A stretch of DNA of 64,000 nt, from the NCBI RefSeq assembly GCF_963169125.1, contig NC_084797.1:105115868-105179867 (forward strand), read 5' to 3'. Each line of letters starts with the position of its first letter. Within the stretch, counting starts at the first letter, position 1. The notes under the pieces were generated by a model, which saw nothing but the letters and a program-made list of their open reading frames with translations, did not search any database and was not told the DNA's origin. The translations under genes were made by a program, and so were the position numbers. This DNA comes from Humulus lupulus. Lineage: Eukaryota > Streptophyta > Magnoliopsida > Rosales > Cannabaceae. Positions 56,464 through 64,000 of this stretch are shown piece after piece.

Positions 56464-57990
56464 AGATGAGCCTTCTGATGGATACTCCTGGAATCCCGTG
56501 CATTCTCCCACGAAGTCGGCCAAGGCCTGACTTTTTATGGAAGTTCGTGGAGTATAGAAAATCTCGAACTGACTGAGTTCGACCGCCCACTTTAACAAAC
56601 GTCCCGATGCTTCAGGTTTTTGCAAAACATGCCTTAGAGGCTGATCGGTCATGACGTGTACCGAGTGGGACTGGAAGTACGGTCTGAGCTTTCGCGAGGT
56701 CGTGATTAGGCAGAACGCCAATTTTTCCATCAGTGGGTACTGTGATTCTTCTCCGAGGAGTCTCTTGCTGATGTAATAAACTGGCTTCTGAACTTGGTCT
56801 TCCTCTCGTACTAGTACGGCACTGGTCACGTCCTTAGTGACGGCCAGGTAGAGGAAGAGAGACTCTCCTGCCTTAGGCTTGGATAGCACAGGTGGTTCGG
56901 CCAGATGTACCTTCAGGTCGAGGAATGCGCTTTCGCATTCTACTGTCCATTCAAACTTCTTGTTTCCCCGGAGCAGGTTGTAGAAGGGCAAACACTTATC
57001 GGTTGACTTGGAAATGAACCGGTTGAGTGCTGCTACCCTTCCTGTGAGGCCTTGGACATCTTTCCGCGACCTGGGGAAAGGAAGCTCGAGCAGTGACCTG
57101 ATCTTGTCGGGGTTTGCCTCGATTCCTCGGGTATTGACTATGAACCCCAGGAATTTCCCGGATGCAACACCAAAAGTGCATTTCTGGGGATTGAGCCTCA
57201 TGCCATATTCTCGTAGTATTTTAAAACATTCTTCCAGGTCAGAAACATGGTTGTCGGCAGTCTTTGACTTGACGAGCATGTCATCAACATATACCTCCAT
57301 GTTCTTTCCGATCTGGTCCGCGAACATTCTGTTTACTAGCCTTTGGTAGGTAGCTCCGGCATTCTTCAGACCGAACGGCATGACCTTGTAGCAATAGACA
57401 TTAGTCGGGGTCATGAAGCTAGTGTGTTCCTGGTCCGCCGGATTCATCGCGATCTGATTGTAGCCTGAGTATGCGTCCATAAAGGATATGAGCTCGTGCC
57501 CCGCCGTGGCGTCCACAAACTGGTCGATCCTTGGCAATGGAAAACAATCCTTGGGGCAGGCCTTATTCAGGTCGGAGAAGTCAATGCAGGTCCGCCATTT
57601 CCCGTTGGGCTTTGGAACTAGCACGGGATTGGCGACCCAAATTGGAAATTTGGCTTCCCGGATAAAGCCACATTTTTTGAGTCGGGCTACCTCTTCTTCT
57701 AGGGCTTCGGCTCGGGTTGTTCCTAAACACCTTTGTTTCTGAGACTTGGCAGGAACGCTTTTATCCAGATGGAGCGTGTGCATGATGACACTCGGGCTAA
57801 TTCCTACCATGTCCTCGTGGGACCAGGCAAATACATCTAAATTAGCCCAGAGAAACGTAACCAGCTCCGACTTCCTCTTGCTACAGAGGTTTTTCCTGAG
57901 CTTGACCATCCATGATGGATTTTGCGGATCAAGGTTCACCTTCTCGAGCTCCTCAATGGCTTGGAGCCCAGATCTGTCTTCGCCTACTCA
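56464..57990 (-). pseudogene. Tat-3 reverse transcriptase
   Basis: 492 codons open between TGA (57988-57990) and TAG (56461-56463). RT motifs: GKWRTCIDFSDLNKACPKD, SFMDAYSGYNQIAM, VMPFGLKNAGATYQRLVN, VYVDDMLVKSK (both Asp kept). It ends with the connection (RLLGEESQYPLMEKLAFCL). The RT itself looks undamaged. Confidence 0.9.
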
Positions 57991-58632
57991 GGGGTCAATG
58001 TCCTCACTCAAGGCGACCTTTTCCTCTTCGGCGCTCTGAGGTTTTTCAATCTCAGGATCCACCAAGGGTCCCTGAGATTCCTCTTCGCCCTGAATGGCCA
58101 TTGCCAGCTGCCCGGGTTTAGACTTTCCCTTCATGGAAATGTTGTAGCATTGCCTGGCAGCGAGCTGATCGCCCTTGATAGTACAGATTCCAGTTGAAGT
58201 AGGGAACTTCATGGCGAGGTGTCGAATGGAAGTGATAGCCTCGAAAGCTATGAGGGTAGGCCGGCCTAAAATGGCGTTGTAGGCAGCGGAGCAGTCAATG
58301 ACCACGAACTCAAGTAGCTTGGAGACTGTTCGAGACTCTTCTCCTAGGGTGATCACCAGCTCGATCGTCCCTATCGCAGCCGACCCTTCTCCCGAAAAGC
58401 CATACAACATCATGGAGGTCGCCTTTAGCTCGGCGACAGTCAATCCCATCTTTTCTAAGGTGGATCGGAATAGGAGGTTTACCGAGCTTCCGTTGTCCAC
58501 CAACACTCTCCTTACTTTCTGGTTGGCGAGCTGGACTGCTACGACCAAGGGATCATTATGAGGGAATTGGACATGGCCTGCGTCTTCCTCCGTAAAAGTG
58601 ATCGGTGGCTTTTCTAACCGCTGCTATTTTGA
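57991..58632 (-). pseudogene. Tat-3 protease
   Basis: In frame after two TAG codons (58633-58635, 58624-58626). PHNDPLVVAVQ upstream, active site VDNGSSVNLLF with Asp kept, YGFSGEGSAAIG, NAILGRPTLIAF and the tail to TGA 57988-57990. Confidence 0.9.
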
Positions 58633-59052
58633 CTAACGCTGCTTCGGGACGAACTCCGCTCCGTTGTGGGCCTTTAATTCATTCACATATCTCTTCTGGG
58701 TGCCTCTGCTCGTTCCAGCCATGTGCGGTTCTCCAGAGATGGTGGATATCTCTCCTTCGACCACGGGAGGAGGGACGTCCAGATCTACCCGAGGCCCGGG
58801 CTGACTGGCTGGGACTTCTGGAGCGGGTCGACTCGCTGGGACCCTGTTTCGTGAGTATTGCGCCAAGGGGCCTGCTCGGATGAGAGTCTCGATCTCATCT
58901 TTTAGATGCCTGCAATCGTCGGTATTGTGGCCGCGTCGTTGTGAAAAGGGAAGAATTTGGAAGTGTCTCTCTTTCCCTTGTGGTGTTTCAATGGTTCCGG
59001 CCTCTTCCAGGGCACCCGAGCAGAGTTGGCCAGGAAGATACTCTCCCTGGAT
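58633..59052 (-). pseudogene. Tat-3 Gag C-terminal fragment
   Basis: About 140 codons of gag end: a damaged knuckle (the first Cys lost and a one-base shift, leaving GHNTDDC), CRHLKDEIETLIRAGPL, a Pro-rich tail and GTQKRYVNEL, as in Tat-1. Upstream it joins a Tekay LTR at about 59052, so an open frame running further right (to 59427, through the TC repeat) is a chimera without meaning. Confidence 0.85.
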
Positions 59053-59323
59053 TGGGATGAGCTTAGGGGTATTTTGGTAATTTAGTACATTGCCGGGATT
59101 TATTGGGTAATGGGAGATTAAATGATTATCATTTTGAGATATTTGGGGATTTATTAGAACACTCGAGGATTTACGGGAAGTGGCAATTGACGGAATTTCC
59201 CTTGTGGTTATTAGAGGATTTAAGTTAATGGTAAGGGCAATTTGGACCTTTTGGAAAAAAATGAGATATGCTTTGTTTAGGCAGCTGGAACCAAAGAAGC
59301 ATTCAGAATGAAATAAGGAAAAA

Positions 59324-59325
<2 letters not shown>

Positions 59326-59380
<55 letters not shown>
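59326..59380. repeat. (TC)n microsatellite, about 27 units
   Basis: Uninterrupted TC dinucleotides inside the truncated Tekay LTR. Confidence 0.95.
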
Positions 59381-59384
<4 letters not shown>

Positions 59385-60304
59385 CTGTCTTTGGTGAAGT
59401 GGGAACTTTTAGTAATTGAAGGAGCAAAGCATAGGAAGCTGAGGATTTGGTGTTTAAGATTAAGCTAGGAGAAGCTAGGGATCATAAGACAACCATTGGA
59501 GGTAAGGAATTACTCTGAATTTTAAGTTTAAATTCAGTTGGTTGAAGCTTTTCTAGAACCTTAGGTTTGAGTTTGAGTTTTGGAATTTTGATGACTTTTA
59601 ATCTAGTTTTGAGTTGGGTTTTGTTCCTGGTGAGTTGTTGAATTAGTTATGGGGTTGAATTGAGGTTTTATGCTTTATTTGGGGTTGAATTTATTTTGGT
59701 TCGGCTAAAGAAAAACCCAGAAATTCTGGGTTCGAAGGGGTCGGGTCGTGGCTCTGTTCTTTGTGTGTCGCAACCCTCTAGAACAAAAGAGGAGCCAAGG
59801 AGGGCTCTGTCGCGAAGGCGTGCCATGGCACCTCTTAGGCTGGAACGTGGCGCGTGTCTGGTGTTTTGGGGAGGCTGAGCATCTAATTGGAGCCGGGACT
59901 CTTTTTGTGTTTTCGAACCCCAGGAAGGTTTTGAGAGCAGGAACTCAACCTTATGAGCTCGGGATCGATCCTACTACCGTGTTTAGTGGAATTCGATGTC
60001 CCGGAGGCTAGGACTCGGTCCAGAAGCCTTTATTCACTCATTGTTGATGGAATTCTTTATTATGGTTATGACTAGGTCAACGCTAGAGGCTCGGATCAGG
60101 GATCATACTCAAGAGTCGTTCATTGATAGTTTGCACTTGGACCGAAGGTAAGAAAACTGCACCCAAAATATGATATACATGATTGGGGCTCGGCCCGAAT
60201 GCTGAGTATAATCTTGATTTTGGCGTTAGACCGGTGAATGCGCATGATTATTATTATGCCTATGTATGTTTGTTTAAATGTATTATAATACATTGTATCT
60301 GTAT

Positions 60305-61193
60305 TGTTTACCGAGTTTTTCGGAAACGAATACAAACAGAATAATAAAAAGATAAGAACTGTAGAGGTGCAGAAATGTAAATAAACAAACAGTGTTTTTA
60401 CGTGGTTCAGGCGTTAACAAGCCCTAGTCCACGAGTCGATGTTATTATACTTGTAGAGAATTACAGTAAGATGGCTGGTGTACAAGAACTTCACACACTC
60501 ACAGTGTTTCTCTCGGGTTCTCTTGAAGAAGATGAAGCTAGAGAGATTTTAGCAGAGTTCTTGCTATGTAATTTGTTGGTCGTCCCCTCTATCGTAAAAT
60601 GAGGGGGTATTTATAGCTAGGGTTTTGGATTAGGGTTTTTCTCCACTCACATGAGTCTTAATTACACCAGCCATAAATAGGGGATACAATTACTGTAGTA
60701 GCATGGCTACAAGACTCTATGTGGGTATATTTACGTGAAAGGATGGGGAATACACAAAGTCAGCCGTCTTTTCCAAGTTGTCAGCGGAACAGTAGGCGAA
60801 AAGGTACCCTTAGGCGTGCTGGGATGTGTGCGGCCTTGACCTGTCGGGCGTGTCAGGCGGGATCCTGTGTCAGGTGGATATCATTCCAAATATACCTCCT
60901 CCATGACTCGACCGCTTGGTCTTGTTCCGTGCGTGGCACGGGACTGTTTCCGCGAAGGCAACCTGAAGAGCTCCTCCTGGAAGGAGCTTCCCCGAAGGAT
61001 ATCCCTTCGGGAGTCCGGGAGAGTTGATGAGCTTCCGTGTCGCGTTTTCTTGAAAGAGTAAGCCGGACACTAAACGGGAGAGGCGAAGCCTTTCTGTCCT
61101 TCCGCGAGCTTTGGTCACTTTCCATGAAAGACTTTGATAATTCTGCTTCCCCGAGGATATCCATCTAAACGCTATCCAGAAATCTGGATAACA
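60305..61193 (-). repeat. Solo LTR of the Tat-1 family (889 bp), TSD tgtat
   Basis: Same ends and length as the Tat-1 LTR (7036-7925) and collinear along its length. Flanked by tgtat at 60300-60304 and 61194-61198. No internal element sequence is present. Confidence 0.93.
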
Positions 61194-61230
61194 TGTATAT
61201 ATACGATAAATGGATTATGTGATTGTCTGT

Positions 61231-62544
61231 TGTGACTAGGGGGCTAATAAACGAGTTTTAGGCTCGTTTATGGTCTAGTTCTTAGCAAGGTTTTCATTAG
61301 TTTAGTGCTATTTTATTGCAGAATTATGCTTGTTTGTTCATGTTTCAGGTTTTTGATGCTAAGATGGTGAAAAGAGGGGAATAAAGTGAAAGTGGCGCAA
61401 CAGCTCTATATAAGTGGCGCTACAGCGCTAGAAAGGAGAACTTAACGTTGTTGAATCTGTCAGTAGCGCCCCAGTGCTACAAAACAAGTGCTACATCGCT
61501 TGAAGGACCTGAATATTAGCTCCCCAGTGCTAAATTACTGGCGCTACAATTGTAGAAAAACAATTTCTGGGCACTGACAATAGTGCTACAGTGCCTAAGA
61601 CCTAGCGCTACAATGCTATAGACACAGTTTTGAGATTTTTAGCCACTTTTTGAAGGACAAAATGGTCTTTTCACTTGGGAGCATTGGAAAACTATATAAG
61701 GGACATTATTATACGAATTAAGCAAGCAGTTTTTTAGTTTTATAAACCCTAGATCTAGAAAAGACTACTGTAATTAGATTTATTTTTTGATTCATGACTT
61801 TCTAGATTTCTTCTTCATCTGAATTCTTTAGGTTATTTTCTATGAACAATTATTTGAATTTTATTGTCATTATGTTATCTATGAACTAAATCTTTTATCT
61901 AGGGATTAATGTAGTCACTTGAATTTCAATTTGATTTCATTATGATGTTTTATTGATACTTCATTTCTATTCTAATCTATATGATGTTTGTTTAATGCTA
62001 GTAAATACTTGATCACTATTTACTTGATTTAATGGTATTGATTCAAAATTCGAAAGATGAAAATTGAATATGTTATCATTAGGTTGCATATTGGATGAAA
62101 GGACCTGTATGACTTGTGTAGTAATTAGGTTTCCATGCATAATGTCTTCTATATGTTTAAGTTTATCACATAAATTTAGAAAACCTACATGTGGCTGAGA
62201 TCTTATATCTTGAAAAAGAATAAGAATCGATTATGTTAACCTGCTATTAGAATAGGAAGAAGAAACTTAGAACTGGTTAGTAAAATTAATAGAATGAAAA
62301 GTTTATGAAATTAATTCATAGGCTTTTTATTATTGATTTTTAATTCTTTAATTTATTATTTTGCTTCCAGTTATTTAAATTAAGTTCATAATTTAGAATT
62401 ATTCATCTTAATTTTATTCACCAAATAGAAAGTGAAATTTTTTTATTGGTAATTGGTTAATAGTCTGTGTGTGATGATCTATGTTCCTACAAAATTTATT
62501 ACTTGACATGACTACGTATAGTTGCGTACAGAATTTACAGATCA
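61231..62544 (+). repeat. Athila 5' LTR (about 1.3 kb)
   Basis: Start taken as tgtgactaggg and end as acagatca, six bases before the primer site; both are by TG...CA rule and position only. At 61390-61620 it has repeated gcgctacagcgcta-like words. Confidence 0.75.
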
Positions 62545-62550
62545 AGTACT

Positions 62551-62568
62551 TGGCACCGTTGCCGGGGA
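62551..62568 (+). other. Athila primer binding site
   Basis: tggcaccgttgccgggga, one base from the tggcgccgttgccgggga site (tRNA-Asp type) of Athila elements. Confidence 0.9.
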
Positions 62569-62677
62569 CTAATAATCAATATCAAATATAAATGTTTTTC
62601 AATCTACTTTGGTTTTTATTTAACGTTTTCTGAATCGTACTACTTTTAAATTTCTCAATTTCAGGTGACCTATTTTT

Positions 62678-64000
62678 ATGCGACGTAAGGGGTCGAAAAT
62701 ACTAGTACCTGTTGATCCTGAGATTGAGAAGACCTGCAAAAGAGAAAGAAAACAGAAAAGACTTGAAAAGATGGCCCATAACATCAACAATGTTGCTAAT
62801 AATAATCTGAATCAGGGTAATGCGGGGAGCGCTGCAGCTGAGGCAGACTTACCTCTGAGGGATTATACACTGTTACAGGGGTACATTCTAGTATTCGGCT
62901 AGCTACTGTGGAGGCGAATAATTTTGAGATCAAGCCTTCAATTATTCAAATGGTTCAGAATTGTGTTCAGTCTTGGGGGCTACCTAATGAGGATCCAAAC
63001 CTCCATATTACCAACTTTTTGGAGTTATGCGATACTTTCAAAATGAACGAAGTAAGTAATGATGCAATTCGTTTGAGGCTATTTCCATTTTCGTTGAGAG
63101 ACAGGGCTAAAAGTTGGTTGATTTTACTGCAAGCCAATTCCATTTTGAGATGGGAAGACCTTGCTCAAAAATTTCTCGCTAAATACTTTCCTCCTGCTAA
63201 ATCAGCACGGATTAGAGATGAAATAAATAATATCTGTCAATTTGAGGGGGAATATTTATATGACGCTTGGGAGAGGTTTAAAGAGCTGCTGCGAAAATGT
63301 CCACATCATGGTATAGTGAAATGGATGTTGGTGCACACTTTCTATAATGGACTGAGGGGAAACACAAGAACTTTCATTGATGCAGCAGCAGGTGGAGCAT
63401 TTATGAGTGAAAGCGCTAACGAAGCTTATGAGCTATTAGAGGAGATGGCCATAAATATTTATAATTGGCCAGCTGAGCGAGAAAATAAGAAGGTGGCAGG
63501 AGTTCTAGAAGTTGATCCTATTGCTATGCTCACTGCTCAAATTGCTTTGCTAACAAAACGAATACAACAACAAAACAACAGTTCAGCTCAAGCGATGCAA
63601 CTACAATCTGCTCCTCTCAATTGTGAGACATGTAGAGGCCCTCATCACTTTCAGCAATGTCTAGCGATGAGTTCTTATTCGGTTGATGATATCCCACTTG
63701 AGCTGGTTCAAGCCATTGGCAATTTCCCAAGGCAACCGAATAACAACCCATACCCTAACAATTATACTCCATCATAATAATCAAGGGCATCAACCACAGT
63801 ATCATCCAAATCCACCTCAATATCCTTCACATAGACCATATTATGGGCTAAACCCAAGGCTCTTTTATGATACTCAAAGGCCACAAATGTCGCCACATCA
63901 ACAACCATCACCTCACATGACTAAACCAGAGGTATTCGCTGATTCATTGAGCCAATTTATGACAAAAACCAGATCCTCCATTCGGAGCTTAGAAACACAA
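62678..64000 (+). pseudogene. Athila Gag (partial, two frame changes)
   Basis: Start MRRKGSKILVPVDPEIEKTC with a basic N-terminus; frame change near 62870-62885. Then the long Gag core ([79 protein letters not shown]), then [14 protein letters not shown] second change near 63770 follows, after which the Pro/Gln-rich tail (QYHPNPPQYPSHRPYYG) runs to the window end. Role by family: particle protein. Confidence 0.88.

Larger units (their letters stand above)
47458..59052 (-). mobile_element. Tat-3: Tat-type Gypsy element, 5' end deleted
   Basis: Minus-strand element: 3' LTR (50482-47458, split by a solo LTR), PPT, antisense gene-like region, tandem repeats, pol, gag fragment to 59052. There its gag stops in mid-sequence next to an unrelated Tekay LTR, so the 5' LTR and most of gag are gone. 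Gag-pol keeps one frame throughout with only point stops. Inserted into Tekay-B gag. Confidence 0.87.
59053..61230 (+). repeat. Truncated Tekay-type LTR with nested solo LTR
   Basis: Plus-strand Tekay LTR lacking its first few hundred bases (it begins at gggatgagcttagggg, as at about 42692) and its end, which is cut by the Athila LTR at 61231. Donor-like sites at 59502 and 60148. The solo LTR 60305-61193 interrupts it. Confidence 0.8.
61231..64000 (+). mobile_element. Athila element, 5' part (runs off the window)
   Basis: 5' LTR, primer site and Gag of an Athila-type Gypsy element. Inserted into the Tekay LTR remnant; the predicted duplication is tctgt (61226-61230), with the other copy outside. 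Confidence 0.88.

Noticed and set aside
58633..59427. Long open frame of 264 codons with an Arg-Glu run
   Set aside because: It is a chimera: Tat-3 gag joined to a Tekay LTR and a (TC)n repeat read backwards. Only 58633-59052 has meaning.

Overview
This window is plant nuclear DNA made almost entirely of nested, mostly decayed LTR retrotransposons. No ordinary host gene was recognised. The evidence is Ty3/Gypsy Gag-Pol of the Tat and Athila types, chromodomain Gypsy elements of the Tekay/Del type with an initiator-tRNA-Met-type primer site, and Ty1/Copia remnants. An angiosperm, probably a eudicot, fits; the species cannot be told from the sequence. Element names used here (Tat-1 to -3, Tekay-A and -B, Copia-1 and -2) are local labels.

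Left block (1-26.9 kb). A 3' remnant of a MULE-like transposase (26401-26856) lies next to the 3' end of a Copia element (Copia-1: pol remnant 7926-8699, 3' LTR 8748-9682 plus 25556-26400). Tat-1 (minus strand, 1-7925, left end outside the window) abuts the Copia-1 pol remnant. Tat-2 (plus strand, 9683-25550, TSD cacgg) sits inside the Copia-1 LTR. Tat-2 was itself hit twice by Tekay-type elements that survive as solo LTRs: 10213-12244 (TSD gttaa) in its 5' LTR and 22526-24886 (TSD taagt) near its 3' end.

Middle block (26.9-33.8 kb). AT-rich, gene-poor sequence with a Copia LTR on the minus strand (Copia-2, 29290-30910), simple repeats and weak traces of DNA transposons.

Right block (33.8-64 kb). 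Two Tekay/Del chromoviruses face each other tail to tail: Tekay-A (plus, 33.8-42.8 kb) and Tekay-B (minus, 42.8-47.5 kb), joined inside their broken 3' LTRs. Tekay-A integrase is split by a solo LTR (38001-41428) that carries another solo LTR (39954-41197, TSD acagg). Tat-3 (minus, 47458 to about 59052) sits in Tekay-B gag; its 3' LTR is split by a solo Tekay LTR (47947-50201, TSD tgatg) and its 5' end is deleted. Next come a truncated Tekay LTR (59053-61230) with a solo copy of the Tat-1 LTR inside it (60305-61193, TSD tgtat), and an Athila element (61231 to the window end).

Most noteworthy. Tat-2 and Tat-3 each carry, between pol and the 3' LTR and on the opposite strand, a long gene-like region with apparent introns, a domain resembling the 'putative gypsy-type transposon' family and a coiled-coil C-terminus. 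The Tekay LTRs keep three splice-donor-like AG|GTAAG/GTAAAG sites at matching positions and have a variable GC-rich palindromic segment. Tat elements have a second purine tract just after pol that resembles their true PPT.
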